From NCBI GenBank assembly GCA_035765775.1, contig DASTWV010000002.1, forward strand, positions 1 to 55,477: a stretch of DNA of 55,477 nt. Direction: 5' to 3'. Within the stretch, counting starts at the first letter, position 1, and each line of letters begins with the position of its first letter. A program made the position numbers and the translations under genes. The notes beneath the pieces were generated by a model that searched no databases, was not told the DNA's origin, and saw only the letters and a program-made list of their open reading frames with translations. The DNA comes from Actinomycetota bacterium. Its GTDB lineage: Bacteria > Actinomycetota > CADDZG01 > JAHWKV01 > JAOPZY01. Of the stretch, positions 46,912 to 55,477 are shown one piece after another.

Positions 46912-47027
46912 TCAAGGACGCACCTCTGGGCTGGCACCACGACGACGATGACGACGACGACGGTGGCGAGGGCGGCGGCGGCCTTCTCGGCGGCGGCATC
47001 TTCATCGGGCTGGTCATTCGCCTGTAG
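46908..47027 (+). CDS. 39-aa Asp/Gly-rich small peptide
   Basis: The peptide begins MIKDAPLGWHH, continues with seven Asp, then GGEGGGG, LLGGG and a hydrophobic end IFIGLVIRL. A purine-rich GGGGAAAG precedes the ATG, and a textbook terminator follows 17 bases after the TAG, so it looks like a dedicated transcript end for a tiny gene. The HH-D7 block could bind metal. The LLGGG-hydrophobic layout recalls precursor peptides cut after Gly-Gly, and an ABC exporter precedes it, but no modifying enzyme is adjacent. Identity unknown. Confidence 0.55.
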   Translation: MIKDAPLGWHHDDDDDDDGGEGGGGLLGGGIFIGLVIRL

Positions 47028-47044
47028 CTCCCGCGCACTGTAAG

Positions 47045-47080
47045 GAGGCGGGCCGGCCACCGGCTCGCCTCTTTTGTTTT
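47045..47080 (+). terminator. Rho-independent terminator after the small peptide gene
   Basis: GAGGCGGGCCGG pairs with CCGGCTCGCCTC (12 bp, one G-U) around loop CCA, followed by TTTTGTTTT. It is the best intrinsic terminator in the window. The stretch 47081-47186 after it shows nothing recognised. Confidence 0.9.
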
Positions 47081-47186
47081 CCGGTTAGGCGGCGCAGCTG
47101 TCGAGGCTCGCGAAAATGCGGGCAACGTGACCCCAACCCTGCGGGCATCTGCCGGAGACGAGGCGGGGGAGCCTCAGGGGGCTGGG

Positions 47187-47215
47187 TTGACCGGCTGCGC
47201 TTCTGGTGATACGTT
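47187..47215 (+). promoter_or_regulatory. Promoter of the str operon
   Basis: TTGACC (47187-47192), 17 bases and TACGTT (47210-47215), giving a leader of about 120 bases before rpsL. Confidence 0.6.
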
Positions 47216-47344
47216 CATCCCTCGCGCCTCAGCCTGCCTGGTGGAAAGCCAGGGTCTCAGGCTGGGATGCGAGTCCGATCGGCCACCCGATGCAGCACGA
47301 TCCCCGGGTGCCACGCGCCACAGACGGTCAAGGAAGGACGAAGA

Positions 47345-47719
47345 GTGCCCACGATCCAGCAGCTCCTGCGGGACGGCCGCGAGACGCAGGTCACCAAGAC
47401 CAAGACGCCCGCCCTCCGCGGGTGCCCGCAGCGCCGCGGGGTGTGCACCCAGGTGAAGACCACCACCCCCAAGAAGCCCAACTCGGCCCTGCGCAAAATC
47501 GCCCGGGTGCGGCTCACCACCGGGGTCGAGGTGACCGCCTACATCCCGGGGATCGGCCACAACCTCCAGGAACACTCCATCGTGCTCGTCCGGGGGGGCC
47601 GCGTGAAGGACCTGCCCGGTGTGCGCTACAAGATCGTCCGGGGCACGCTGGACACCGCCGGCGTCCGCAACCGCAAGAAGGCCCGCAGCCGCTACGGGGC
47701 CAAGAAAGAGAAGAAGTAG
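47345..47719 (+). CDS. rpsL: 30S ribosomal protein S12
   Basis: The product is 124 aa from GTG with AAGGAAGG upstream. [31 protein letters not shown] and [16 protein letters not shown] are the S12 signatures. Both lysines at which streptomycin resistance arises (in KKPNSA and GRVKDLPG) are wild type. The ATG of rpsG follows the stop directly. Confidence 0.97.
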   Translation: MPTIQQLLRDGRETQVTKTKTPALRGCPQRRGVCTQVKTTTPKKPNSALRKIARVRLTTGVEVTAYIPGIGHNLQEHSIVLVRGGRVKDLPGVRYKIVRGTLDTAGVRNRKKARSRYGAKKEKK

Positions 47720-48190
47720 ATGCCGCGCAAAGGACCAGCCATCAAGCGGGAGCCCGCGCCGGACCCCATCTACCACAATCCCCTCGCCACGCAGTTCATC
47801 AACCGCATCATGCTGCGGGGCAAGAAGTCCCTGGCCGAGAAGATCGTGTACGGGGCACTCAAGATCATCTCCGAAAAGACCGGGGGCGACCCCACCCAGA
47901 CGCTGCGCAAAGCGGTGGAGGGGGCCCGGCCACTCATCGAGGTCAAGTCCCGGCGGGTCGGTGGCGCCACCTACCAGGTGCCCATGGAGGTGCCCTCGCG
48001 GCGCTCAACCACCCTGGCAATCCGGTGGATCGTCAACTACTCGCGGGTCCGCCGGGAGCGCACCATGGCCCAGCGCCTGGCCGGCGAATTGATGGATGCA
48101 GCCAACGGGGTCGGGGCGTCGGTGAAGCGGCGGGAAGACCTGCACAAGATGGCAGAGGCAAACAAGGCATTCGCACACTATCGGTGGTAA
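47720..48190 (+). CDS. rpsG: 30S ribosomal protein S7
   Basis: The product is 156 aa. [40 protein letters not shown] and the C-terminal [17 protein letters not shown] are typical. It starts immediately after the rpsL stop. A 306-base leader separates it from fusA, which is longer than usual for this gene pair. Confidence 0.97.
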   Translation: MPRKGPAIKREPAPDPIYHNPLATQFINRIMLRGKKSLAEKIVYGALKIISEKTGGDPTQTLRKAVEGARPLIEVKSRRVGGATYQVPMEVPSRRSTTLAIRWIVNYSRVRRERTMAQRLAGELMDAANGVGASVKRREDLHKMAEANKAFAHYRW

Positions 48191-48328
48191 ATAGCCGTAC
48201 GAGGGAATAAGAGGGAGTCCCTCGCCGGTGAGGTAGGCTGTGGTGTCCGAACTTCGAGCGTAGACAGGCGTGGGCACGGCCGCAGCGTCAAAACGGCCCA
48301 GCCATCTGGCGTACAGGAGGAGGCGGCA

Positions 48329-48364
48329 TTGCGCAGAGGCAAATGGGAGGTGTCGCAGAGGTAG
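48329..48364 (+). CDS. Putative 11-aa leader peptide of fusA
   Basis: TTG 48329 follows AGGAGGAGG by a suitable spacing and opens MRRGKWEVSQR, ending at TAG 48362. Three Arg and one Lys in eleven residues and a single Trp are the notable features. A ribosome at its stop would cover the CAGAG and TCGCAG elements that can pair downstream. Confidence 0.45.
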   Translation: MRRGKWEVSQR

Positions 48365-48388
48365 CTCTGTGCACGCTGCGATACCGCC

Positions 48389-48417
48389 CGGCCGGGAGCA
48401 GAATGCCCGGCCGTTTT
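48389..48417 (+). terminator. Attenuator hairpin before fusA
   Basis: CGGCCGGG and CCCGGCCG form a perfect 8-bp stem with a 9-base loop, followed by TTTT. It lies 80 bases before the fusA start and after the leader ORF. Confidence 0.65.
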
Positions 48418-48496
48418 GCTGCCAGGAAACAAGTGGCGCCCAGAAGCAAAGGTTCGAAGAAAACTAGGGGGTAGTGAAGGGTTGGTGGTACGAGCG

Positions 48497-50659
48497 ATGG
48501 CAACAGAACCTGAGGTCCTCCGGAACGACAAGCCGGCGCTGCGCGCCGTCGAGGGCACCGGCAAGGGCGGCGCGCCCTTGATCCGGGAGTACCCGCTCGG
48601 CCGGACCCGCAACATCGGGATCATGGCCCACATCGACGCGGGCAAGACCACGACCACCGAGCGCATCCTCTATTACACCGGCCGCACCTACAAGATGGGC
48701 GAGGTCCACGAGGGCGCCGCGGTGATGGACTGGATGGTCCAGGAGCAGGAGCGGGGCATCACCATCACCTCCGCCGCCACCACCTGCCGGTGGAAGGACC
48801 ACTGGATCAACATCATCGACACCCCGGGCCACGTGGACTTCACCGTCGAGGTGGAGCGCTCGCTGCGGGTGCTGGACGGGGCCGTGGCCATCTTCGACGC
48901 CGTCGCCGGGGTCGAGCCCCAGACCGAGACCGTCTGGCGCCAGGCCGACCGCTACCGGGTGCCCCGCATGTGCTTCATCAACAAGATGGATCGCCTCGGG
49001 GCAGACTTCGACATGACGGTGGACATGATCCGGGACCGCCTCGGAGCCCACCCGCTCCCGGTGCAGATCCCGTGGGGCAAAGAAGCCGACTTCCACGGTG
49101 TTATCGACCTCATCGAGATGAAGGGCCGCTACTGGACCACCGACAAGGGTGATGTCTGGGAGGACCGCGAGATCCCCGCTGAACTCAAGGACGAGGCCGA
49201 GCACTGGCGTCACGAGCTCTTCGAGGCCCTGGCCGAGTTCGACGACGAGGTCATGGAGGCCTACGTCCACGGCGGCGAGCCCAGCCCGGAGCACCTCCGC
49301 AGCGCCGTGCGCAAGGCCACCCTGGCGGGCGAGGCGACACCGGTTCTGTGCGGCACCGCCTTCAAGAACAAGGGCGTGCAGCCGCTGCTCGACGCCATCG
49401 TGGCCTACCTGCCCTCCCCGCTCGACGTGCCGCCGGTCGTGGGCGAGAACCCCCGGGGCGAGGGCACCATCGAGCGCAAGGCGGAGGACACTGCGCCGTT
49501 CTGCGCCTTGGCCTTCAAGATCATGTCCGACCCCCACGTCGGCCGGCTGACCTACTTCCGGGTGTACTCGGGCACGGTGCGGGCCGGCGGCGCGGTCTCC
49601 AACTCCACCCGGGACCGAAAGGAGCGCATCGGGCGCATCCTGCAGATGCACGCCAACCACCGGGAGGACAAAGAAGCCGCCTTCACCGGCGACATCGTGG
49701 CCGTGGTGGGACTGAAGCAGACCTTCACCGGCGACACGCTGTGCGACCCCAACCAACCGATCATCCTCGAGGCACCCACCTTCGCCGCCCCCGTGATCTC
49801 CATGGCCATCGAGCCCAAGACCAAAGTGGACCAGGAGCGCCTGGCCACCGCGCTCCAGCGGCTGGCCGAGGAGGACCCCACCTTCCAGATCCGCACGGAC
49901 CTGGAGACCGGGCAGACCATCATCTCGGGCATGGGCGAGCTGCACCTCGAGGTGCTGGTGGACCGCCTCACCCGGGAGTTCAAGGTGGATGCCAACGTCG
50001 GCAAGCCGCAGGTGGCCTACCGGGAGACCGTCCGCAAGCCCGCCCACCACGTGGTGCTGCGCTACGTCAAGCAGACCGGTGGCAAGGGCCAGTTCGCCCA
50101 CGTGGTGCTGGACCTGGAGCCCCTGGGGCCGGGCGGCGGCTTTGAGTTCGTCAGCCAGATCAAGGGCGGCGCCATCCCGGTCGAGTACATCCCGGCGGTG
50201 GACGAGGGCGTCCAGGACGCCATGGCCGGCGGTGTGCTGGCCGGCTACCCGATGGTGGACATCCGGGTCACCCTCGTGGACGGCTCCTACCACGAGGTGG
50301 ACTCCTCGGAGATGGCCTTCAAGATCGCCGGGTCCATGGCGCTGAAGCAGGCGGCCGGCCAGGCGGGCCCCACGTTGCTCGAGCCCGTGATGGAGGTCGA
50401 GGTTGTGACCCCGGAGGACTTCATGGGCGAGGTCATCGGCGATGTCAACAGCCGCCGGGGCCGCATCGAGAAGTTGGATAACCGGGGCACATCCCGTATC
50501 ATCCGTGCCTTCGTGCCTCTCGCCGAGATGTTCGGCTACGCCACGGACCTACGCAGCCGCACCCAAGGCCGGGCGACGTACACGATGCAGTTCCACTCGT
50601 ACCAGGAAGTGCCCGCATCCCTGTCGGAGCAGATCGTCAAGCGGGTCCGGGGTTACTAG
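48497..50659 (+). CDS. fusA: Elongation factor G
   Basis: The product is 720 aa from ATG 48497. About 35 residues precede the G domain, longer than the usual ten. G1 is [11 protein letters not shown], switch region [13 protein letters not shown]3 DTPGHVDF and G4 NKMDRLGA. Domains III-V follow, with the C-terminal [25 protein letters not shown] eight bases upstream is the best Shine-Dalgarno; in-frame TTG 48482 and GTG 48485 are alternative starts. It translocates tRNA on the ribosome. rpsJ, not tuf, follows. Confidence 0.96.
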   Translation: MATEPEVLRNDKPALRAVEGTGKGGAPLIREYPLGRTRNIGIMAHIDAGKTTTTERILYYTGRTYKMGEVHEGAAVMDWMVQEQERGITITSAATTCRWKDHWINIIDTPGHVDFTVEVERSLRVLDGAVAIFDAVAGVEPQTETVWRQADRYRVPRMCFINKMDRLGADFDMTVDMIRDRLGAHPLPVQIPWGKEADFHGVIDLIEMKGRYWTTDKGDVWEDREIPAELKDEAEHWRHELFEALAEFDDEVMEAYVHGGEPSPEHLRSAVRKATLAGEATPVLCGTAFKNKGVQPLLDAIVAYLPSPLDVPPVVGENPRGEGTIERKAEDTAPFCALAFKIMSDPHVGRLTYFRVYSGTVRAGGAVSNSTRDRKERIGRILQMHANHREDKEAAFTGDIVAVVGLKQTFTGDTLCDPNQPIILEAPTFAAPVISMAIEPKTKVDQERLATALQRLAEEDPTFQIRTDLETGQTIISGMGELHLEVLVDRLTREFKVDANVGKPQVAYRETVRKPAHHVVLRYVKQTGGKGQFAHVVLDLEPLGPGGGFEFVSQIKGGAIPVEYIPAVDEGVQDAMAGGVLAGYPMVDIRVTLVDGSYHEVDSSEMAFKIAGSMALKQAAGQAGPTLLEPVMEVEVVTPEDFMGEVIGDVNSRRGRIEKLDNRGTSRIIRAFVPLAEMFGYATDLRSRTQGRATYTMQFHSYQEVPASLSEQIVKRVRGY

Positions 50660-50739
50660 CGAGTAGTCGGCGAGAAGAGAACCGTAGCCGCAGGGCGGAG
50701 CGACAGACGTAGCCGCGGAGCGAAAGAAAAAAGGGGCAC

Positions 50740-51054
50740 ATGGCCAGCCAGAAGATCCGCATCAAGCTCAAGGCGTATGACCACGAGGTCATCGACCAGA
50801 GCGCGCGCAAGATCGTGGACACGGTGACCCGGACGGGAGCCGGCGTGCACGGTCCCATCCCCCTCCCGACGCGGATCGAGCGGGTCACGGTCATCCGGTC
50901 CCCACACAAGGACAAGGACTCCCGCGAGCACTTCGAGATGCGGACCCACAAGCGGATGATCGACATCTTGGACCCGACGCCCAAGACCGTGGACAGCCTG
51001 CAGCGGCTGGACCTCCCGGCTGGCGTCGATATCGAGATCAAGCTGAACCTCTAG
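50740..51054 (+). CDS. rpsJ: 30S ribosomal protein S10
   Basis: The product is 104 aa. [26 protein letters not shown] and [13 protein letters not shown] are diagnostic. It lies 80 bases after fusA with AAAAAAGGGG before the ATG. Besides the ribosome, S10 (NusE) partners NusG/NusB in antitermination. Confidence 0.97.
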   Translation: MASQKIRIKLKAYDHEVIDQSARKIVDTVTRTGAGVHGPIPLPTRIERVTVIRSPHKDKDSREHFEMRTHKRMIDILDPTPKTVDSLQRLDLPAGVDIEIKLNL

Positions 51055-51090
51055 GAATGCACGGCAGCACCGAGCAGTGAGGCGCGAGAT

Positions 51091-51114
51091 ATGGCGGCAG
51101 TAACTTGGCTCTAG
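51091..51114 (+). CDS. Possible 7-codon ORF overlapping the rplC start
   Basis: ATG 51091 reads MAAVTWL and stops at TAG 51112, crossing the TTG start of rplC (51105) in another frame. GTGAGG lies upstream of it, whereas the rplC TTG has no good Shine-Dalgarno. It could deliver ribosomes to rplC by termination-reinitiation. Confidence 0.25.
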   Translation: MAAVTWL

Positions 51115-51770
51115 TTACAAAGGGCATCTTCGGCGTGAAGGTCGGGATGACCCAGGTCTTCGACGAGTCGTCGCGGGTGATCCCCGTGACAGTGGTGCGC
51201 GCCGGGCCGTGCACGGTCTCGGCCCTCCGCACGCCGGAGAAGGACGGCTACACCGCCATCCAGCTCGCATTCGGCGAGGTCCCCCCCCGCAAGCTCAACA
51301 AGCCGGAGATGGGGCACCTGAAGGCGGCCTCCATCGCGCCGATGCGCCACCTCGGCGAGGTGCGCGTCGAGTCCTCGGAAGGGTTCACGGTCGGCCAGGA
51401 AATCCTGGCCGATGTCTTTGCCAAGGGGGAGCGGGTGGACGTCGTGGGCACCTCCAAGGGCAAGGGCTTCAGCGGCGTCATGCGCCGCCACGGGTTCAAG
51501 GGCCTGTCCGCCAGCCACGGCACCGAGCGCAAGCACCGCTCGCCGGGCTCGGTGGGCGCCAGCGCCACCCCGTCCCGCATCTTCAAAGGCGTCCGGATGG
51601 CGGGCCAGTTGGGCCACTCCCGGGTGACCATGCTGAACCTCGAGGTGGTCGAGGCTGACCCCAAGCGCAACCTCCTGCTGATCCGGGGCGCGGTGCCGGG
51701 CCCGGACGGGGGCGTCGTGCTGGTGCGCTCCTCGGTCAAGGCCAAGGCCAACAAGGCGGGTGCATCATGA
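51105..51770 (+). CDS. rplC: 50S ribosomal protein L3
   Basis: The product is 221 aa from TTG. FGVKVGMTQVFDE, the extended loop SKGKGFSGVMRRHGFKG.SASHG and HRSPGSVGA are L3 signatures. TTG is the only start that gives the family N-terminus (MALVTKGIFGVKVGMTQ). The stop overlaps rplD ATG. Confidence 0.96.
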   Translation: MALVTKGIFGVKVGMTQVFDESSRVIPVTVVRAGPCTVSALRTPEKDGYTAIQLAFGEVPPRKLNKPEMGHLKAASIAPMRHLGEVRVESSEGFTVGQEILADVFAKGERVDVVGTSKGKGFSGVMRRHGFKGLSASHGTERKHRSPGSVGASATPSRIFKGVRMAGQLGHSRVTMLNLEVVEADPKRNLLLIRGAVPGPDGGVVLVRSSVKAKANKAGAS

Positions 51771-52615
51771 GCGTGGCCGCGTTTGTCGATGCCGACGGCA
51801 AGGCCACCGGTCAGGTCCAGCTCCCGGACGACATCTTTGACGTCGACCCCAACGTGCCGGTCATGCACGCGGTGGTGCGGGCACACCTCGCCGCAGCCCG
51901 AGCGGGGACGCACTCCACCAAGACCCGGGCCGAGGTCCGGGGGGGCGGCAAGAAGCCCTGGCGCCAGAAGGGGACCGGGCGTGCGCGCCACGGCTCCTCC
52001 CGGGAGCCGCAGTGGGTGGGCGGCGGCGTCGCCCACGGGCCGAAGCCCCGCGACTACACGTTCCAGCTGACCAAGAAGACCCGCGCCCTCGCCCTGCGCT
52101 GCGCCTTGAGCGACCGGGCGCGGGAGGGCAGCCTCATCGTGGTGGACGCCCCGGTCTTCAGCGAGCCCAAGACCAAGAAGGGCGCCGAGTTGCTGAAAAG
52201 CTGGGGTGCCTCGGGCAAGGTCCTGCTGGTCACCGGCCGGCTGACCGGCGACGGCGACGCCCGGTCGGACACCTGGAAGTCATTCCGCAACCTGCCCCAG
52301 GTCCTGATGGTGCGCGTGCCCACCACCTACACGGTGCTGGCGGCCGACGTGGTGGTCCTGACCCGGGAGGCGCTGGCCCAGATCACCAAGGCCGATATCG
52401 CCGTCGATGCGGCGCCGGCCGCTGCCGAGGCCGAGCCGGTTTCTGCCGAGCAGGCAAAGGCGGAGACCGAAGTTGCCGCCGAGGCGCAGGAAATCGCGGA
52501 CGACGCGGCGGATGAAGAAGCAATGGACGAGGCCGTGGTGGTGGCCGAGGCCCAGGAGATCGCCGATGAAGCCTCCGATGGCGAGGCGGATGGCGACGAG
52601 GAGGAGGCCGAATGA
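51767..52615 (+). CDS. rplD: 50S ribosomal protein L4 with acidic C-terminal extension
   Basis: The product is 282 aa, about 70 longer than usual. Residues 1-212 are normal L4 ([34 protein letters not shown] is the tunnel loop; [10 protein letters not shown] near the usual end). The rest is Ala/Glu/Asp rich with an internal duplication [13 protein letters not shown] and [13 protein letters not shown], ending GDEEEAE. ATG overlaps the rplC stop; TGA overlaps the rplW ATG. Confidence 0.95.
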   Translation: MSVAAFVDADGKATGQVQLPDDIFDVDPNVPVMHAVVRAHLAAARAGTHSTKTRAEVRGGGKKPWRQKGTGRARHGSSREPQWVGGGVAHGPKPRDYTFQLTKKTRALALRCALSDRAREGSLIVVDAPVFSEPKTKKGAELLKSWGASGKVLLVTGRLTGDGDARSDTWKSFRNLPQVLMVRVPTTYTVLAADVVVLTREALAQITKADIAVDAAPAAAEAEPVSAEQAKAETEVAAEAQEIADDAADEEAMDEAVVVAEAQEIADEASDGEADGDEEEAE

Positions 52616-52902
52616 GCGTCTCGCCCCGCGACATCATCCTGCGGCCCGTGGTCTCGGAGAAGTCCTACGGCCTGATCGACCACGACACCTACACGTTCAT
52701 CATCCCCCGCTCGGCCACCAAGACGGACGTCCGCCAGGCGGTGGAGAAGATCTGGGGGGTCAAGGTCTCGTCGGTCAACACCATCAACCGCAAGGGCAAG
52801 ACCAAGCGCACCCGCAATGTCGCCGGCCAGCGTGCCAGCTCCAAGCGGGCCATCGTCAAGCTCGCCGAAGGCGACAAGATCGAACTCTTCGAGACGAGAT
52901 AA
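52612..52902 (+). CDS. rplW: 50S ribosomal protein L23
   Basis: The product is 96 aa. [17 protein letters not shown] and the loop [15 protein letters not shown] are diagnostic. It sits at the tunnel exit, where nascent chains and targeting factors dock. ATGA overlap with rplD. Confidence 0.96.
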   Translation: MSVSPRDIILRPVVSEKSYGLIDHDTYTFIIPRSATKTDVRQAVEKIWGVKVSSVNTINRKGKTKRTRNVAGQRASSKRAIVKLAEGDKIELFETR

Positions 52903-52919
52903 GGGATCACTAGGCGCCC

Positions 52920-53768
52920 ATGACCGTACGCAAAGCCAAGCCCACCACCCCCGGACGCCGCGGGGCGTCGTTTGCCGACTTCTCCGGCCTGACCAAGACC
53001 AAGCCGGAGCGGTCCCTCACCGTCCCGAAGCCGAAGAAGGCCGGCCGCAACGTCCACGGGCGCATCACTGCCCGGCACCAGGGCGGCGGCCACAAGCAGC
53101 AGTACCGGATCATCGACTTCCGCCGGGACAAGGACGGGATCCCCGCCAAGGTCGCCACCATCGAGTACGACCCCAACCGCAACGCCCGTATCGCACTGCT
53201 GCACTACGTGGATGGGGAGAAGCGGTACATCATCTGCCCGGACAAGGTGGCCGTGGGCGACATGCTGCAGAGCGGCGTGGGATCCGAGATCCGACCGGGC
53301 AACGCGCTGCAGCTCAGGAACATCCCCGTGGGTACCGTGGTACACAATATTGAGATCAAGCCCGGCGGCGGGGCGAAAATTGCCCGGTCCGCAGGGGCCT
53401 CGGTCCAGTTGGTTGCCAAAGAGACCACGGCCGGAGACACGGCCATGGCCACACTGCGCCTCCCCTCGGGTGAGGTGCGGCTGATCCCGGTGATCTGCCG
53501 GGCCACGGTGGGCGAGGTGGGCAACAAGGAGGCCGAGCTGGTTTCGATCGGCAAGGCAGGCCGCAGCCGGTGGCAGAACCGCCGGCCCAGCGTCCGTGGC
53601 GTGGCCATGAACCCCGTCGACCACCCCCTGGGTGGTGGCGAGGGCAAGGCCTCGGGCGGGCGCAACCCCGTCTCACCATGGGGCAAGAAAGAAGGACGGA
53701 CGCGCAAGAAGGGCAAGTACTCGGACGCATACATCGTGCGCCGTCGCGGAGCAAAGCGGGGAGGGTGA
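52920..53768 (+). CDS. rplB: 50S ribosomal protein L2
   Basis: The product is 282 aa. [26 protein letters not shown] and the C-terminal [18 protein letters not shown] with its essential His, then NPVSPWGK, are L2 hallmarks. It follows rplW by 17 bases. Confidence 0.97.
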   Translation: MTVRKAKPTTPGRRGASFADFSGLTKTKPERSLTVPKPKKAGRNVHGRITARHQGGGHKQQYRIIDFRRDKDGIPAKVATIEYDPNRNARIALLHYVDGEKRYIICPDKVAVGDMLQSGVGSEIRPGNALQLRNIPVGTVVHNIEIKPGGGAKIARSAGASVQLVAKETTAGDTAMATLRLPSGEVRLIPVICRATVGEVGNKEAELVSIGKAGRSRWQNRRPSVRGVAMNPVDHPLGGGEGKASGGRNPVSPWGKKEGRTRKKGKYSDAYIVRRRGAKRGG

Positions 53769-53775
53769 AGCACCA

Positions 53776-54060
53776 GTGCCAAGATCGTTAGCCAAAGGCC
53801 CGTTTGTCGACGACCACCTTCTCAAGAAGGTGGACGATCTGAACCGGCGCGGGGACAAGCGGGTCATCAAGACCTGGTCCCGCCGCTCCACCCTGATCCC
53901 CGACATGGTCGGGCACACCATCGCGGTCCACGACGGGCGCAAGCATGTGCCGGTCTACGTGACCGAGGCCATGGTGGGCCACAAGCTGGGCGAGTTTGCG
54001 CCCACCCGGACCTTCCGCACGCACGGCCACCACACCGAGCGAAGCTCGAGGCTCAAGTAA
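53776..54060 (+). CDS. rpsS: 30S ribosomal protein S19
   Basis: The product is 94 aa from [41 protein letters not shown] and [10 protein letters not shown] are typical. GGGAGG lies upstream within the rplB end. Its stop overlaps the rplV ATG (TAATG). Confidence 0.97.
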   Translation: MPRSLAKGPFVDDHLLKKVDDLNRRGDKRVIKTWSRRSTLIPDMVGHTIAVHDGRKHVPVYVTEAMVGHKLGEFAPTRTFRTHGHHTERSSRLK

Positions 54061-54659
54061 TGGCTCCTCCCAAGAGCGCTCCCCGGACCGCACACGCCGG
54101 CGCCCGCTACCTGCGGCTCAGCCCCACCAAGGTCAACCAGGTGGCGGCGCTGATCCGCAACACCCACGTGGACGAGGCCCGCCGGGTGCTGGCCTTCATC
54201 CCCAAGAACGCCAGCCGGGAGCTGTCCAAGGTGCTGGAGGCGGCCATCGCCAACGCCGAGCACAACCACGACCTGCACGCCGACGAGCTCTACGTCAAGA
54301 CGGTGACCGCCGATGAGGGCCCCACCCTCAAGCGGTTCCGCCCCCGGGCGCAGGGCCGGGCGTACCGGATCCGCAAGCGCACCAGCCACATCAACATCGT
54401 CCTGGAGCGCCGGGTGGCGGAGTCCGACTCCCGCAGCGCCGCCGACAAGGCCGCCAGCAGTGAGAAGGCCGCACGGCGCTGGCGCCGCAACGCCGAGGCC
54501 GGCGAGGCAGCTACCGCAGGTGGTACCAAGGCCAAGACCGGCAGGACCGGACCCACCGAGGGTTCCAGGAAGGGGCCCATTTCGCGCTCCGGGAGGGGCT
54601 CCCTGGCCCGCTCCAAGAAGTCGCCGACGTCCGGCAAAGGAGGCCAGCGTGGGTCATAA
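54060..54659 (+). CDS. rplV: 50S ribosomal protein L22 with basic C-terminal extension
   Basis: The product is 199 aa; ordinary L22 is 110-120. Residues 1-118 are standard ([44 protein letters not shown] tunnel hairpin). The remaining 80 residues are Ser/Arg/Lys/Gly rich without obvious fold ([28 protein letters not shown]). The frame is intact and continues into an 11-base overlap with rpsC, so it is not a simple sequencing shift. Confidence 0.93.
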   Translation: MAPPKSAPRTAHAGARYLRLSPTKVNQVAALIRNTHVDEARRVLAFIPKNASRELSKVLEAAIANAEHNHDLHADELYVKTVTADEGPTLKRFRPRAQGRAYRIRKRTSHINIVLERRVAESDSRSAADKAASSEKAARRWRRNAEAGEAATAGGTKAKTGRTGPTEGSRKGPISRSGRGSLARSKKSPTSGKGGQRGS

Positions 54660-55477
54660 AGTTCATCCCTACGGGCTACGCCTGGGGATTGTCACCGACT
54701 GGAAGTCCCGCTGGTACGCAGAGGGCAACCAGTACCGCCAGTACGTCCTGGCGGACGACCGCATCCGTGAATACCTGAAGAACCTGCTGCCGCACGCCGC
54801 GATCAGCCGCATCGAGATCGAGCGGACCCGGGAGCGGGTGCGCGTGGACGTGCACACCGCCCGGCCGGGCATCGTCATCGGCCGCCGCGGTGTGCAGGCC
54901 GACGAGATCCGCGCCGCCTTGGAGTCCATGGAGACCAAGGCCGCCCGGGCCGTCGTGGGCAAGGACGTCAACATCCAGGTGCAGCTCAACATCATCGAGG
55001 TCAAGGCCCCGGACCTGGACTCCCAGCTCCTGGCCCAGGCCGTCGCCGAGCAGCTGAGTTCCCGGGTGTCGTTCCGCCGGGCCATGCGCAAGGCCGTGAA
55101 CACCGCCATCAAGGCCGGTGCCCAGGGCGTCAAGATCTCCTGCGCCGGCCGCCTTGGTGGAGCTGAGATGAGCCGCCGCGAGGGCTATCACGAGGGCAAG
55201 GTGCCGCTGCACACGCTGCGGGCGGACATCGACTACGGCTTCACCGAGGCCCGCACCACCTTCGGCCGCATCGGTGTCAAGGTCTGGATCTACAAGGGCG
55301 ACATCGTCCCGGTCCGTGAGTCCGCCCGCCGGCGTGCCGAGGCGGAGGAAGGTGCCGCGGCGATCGCTGCCGAGGCATCCGCTCGCCCGGGTTCCTCCGA
55401 GCGCCCGCCCGGCCGTGACGCCCGCCCGCCCCGCCGCTCCGCACCTCCCGCCTCCCGCGGCGGTGGCCCTGCCGGCC
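54649..55477 (+). CDS. rpsC: 30S ribosomal protein S3 (partial, cut by window end)
   Basis: 276 codons are present without a stop. The start GTG has AAAGGAGG five bases upstream. [24 protein letters not shown], the KH motif [14 protein letters not shown] and [31 protein letters not shown] are S3 signatures. After about residue 225 the tail turns Ala/Arg/Pro rich, as in other actinobacterial S3 proteins. Confidence 0.96.
   Translation, partial: MGHKVHPYGLRLGIVTDWKSRWYAEGNQYRQYVLADDRIREYLKNLLPHAAISRIEIERTRERVRVDVHTARPGIVIGRRGVQADEIRAALESMETKAARAVVGKDVNIQVQLNIIEVKAPDLDSQLLAQAVAEQLSSRVSFRRAMRKAVNTAIKAGAQGVKISCAGRLGGAEMSRREGYHEGKVPLHTLRADIDYGFTEARTTFGRIGVKVWIYKGDIVPVRESARRRAEAEEGAAAIAAEASARPGSSERPPGRDARPPRRSAPPASRGGGPAG

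Larger units (their letters stand above)
48289..48418 (+). promoter_or_regulatory. fusA leader with antiterminator/terminator arrangement
   Basis: CAAAACGGCC (48289-48298) is the exact complement of GGCCGTTTTG (48409-48418), which is the 3' arm plus U-tract of the terminator at 48389-48417. The two pairings exclude each other. Between them lie an 11-codon ORF with strong Shine-Dalgarno and overlapping small stems: TCGCAG/CTGCGA (48353-48358 with 48376-48381) against CAGAG/CTCTG (48356-48360 with 48365-48369). The layout is that of transcription attenuation. Confidence 0.6.

Overview
The window is high-GC chromosomal DNA of an actinobacterium, probably an uncultured or deep-branching lineage close to Acidimicrobiia. 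Three things support this. RpoC is about 1315 aa and carries the long coiled-coil insertion near residues 140-250 that is typical of Actinobacteria. The gene order tRNA-Thr, tRNA-Met, rpmG ... tRNA-Trp, secE, nusG, rplK, rplA is actinobacterial. A large exported protein carries WLVASDGGIF repeats of a kind I associate with Acidimicrobiia. The taxonomic call is inference; no rRNA gene is present.

Left part (1-13.3 kb): the end of an unknown gene, tRNA-Asp and tRNA-Phe, two small minus-strand genes, a leucine/valine-type dehydrogenase, a KdpD/KdpE-like two-component pair without transporter genes nearby, a convergent sigma(ECF)/anti-sigma/RseB-like stress operon with its own ECF-type promoter, an AI-2E family membrane protein, and a tightly overlapping biotin operon bioA - bioFD (fused) - bioB - bsaP.

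Middle part (13.4-27.6 kb): menaquinone genes. A tandem-HTH MerR regulator is translationally coupled to menG and menF on the plus strand. menB-menA-menC-menD, followed by an exported alpha/beta hydrolase in the slot where menH might be expected, form a minus-strand operon. menE is divergent from menB. No obvious menH was found. An M23 peptidase converges with the hydrolase and overlaps it antisense. A secreted Ig-like plus six-repeat protein and a small coupled protein close this part.

Right part (27.7-55.5 kb): the information-processing core. tRNA-Thr, tRNA-Met, tuf, rpmG, an SDR gene, a second ECF sigma/anti-sigma pair, a small membrane protein, tRNA-Trp, secE, nusG, rplK, rplA, a reverse-strand VapBC module, an L10 leader, rplJ, rplL, rpoB and rpoC. 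A type I ABC exporter follows, with a 39-aa Asp/Gly-rich peptide gene that has its own terminator. Then come rpsL, rpsG, a long leader with a leader-peptide/attenuator architecture, fusA, and the S10 operon (rpsJ, rplC, rplD, rplW, rplB, rpsS, rplV, rpsC cut by the window end). tuf is absent between fusA and rpsJ and sits in the secE-nusG cluster instead.

The most unusual signals are the fusA leader (terminator, exact 10-base antiterminator complement, and an 11-codon leader ORF with a strong Shine-Dalgarno), the small peptide gene after the ABC exporter, a BioF-BioD fusion, a recurrent TANNNT-N6-start arrangement implying leaderless mRNAs, DosR-like tandem boxes in the bioA/merR gap, and oppositely charged C-terminal tails on L4 and L22.
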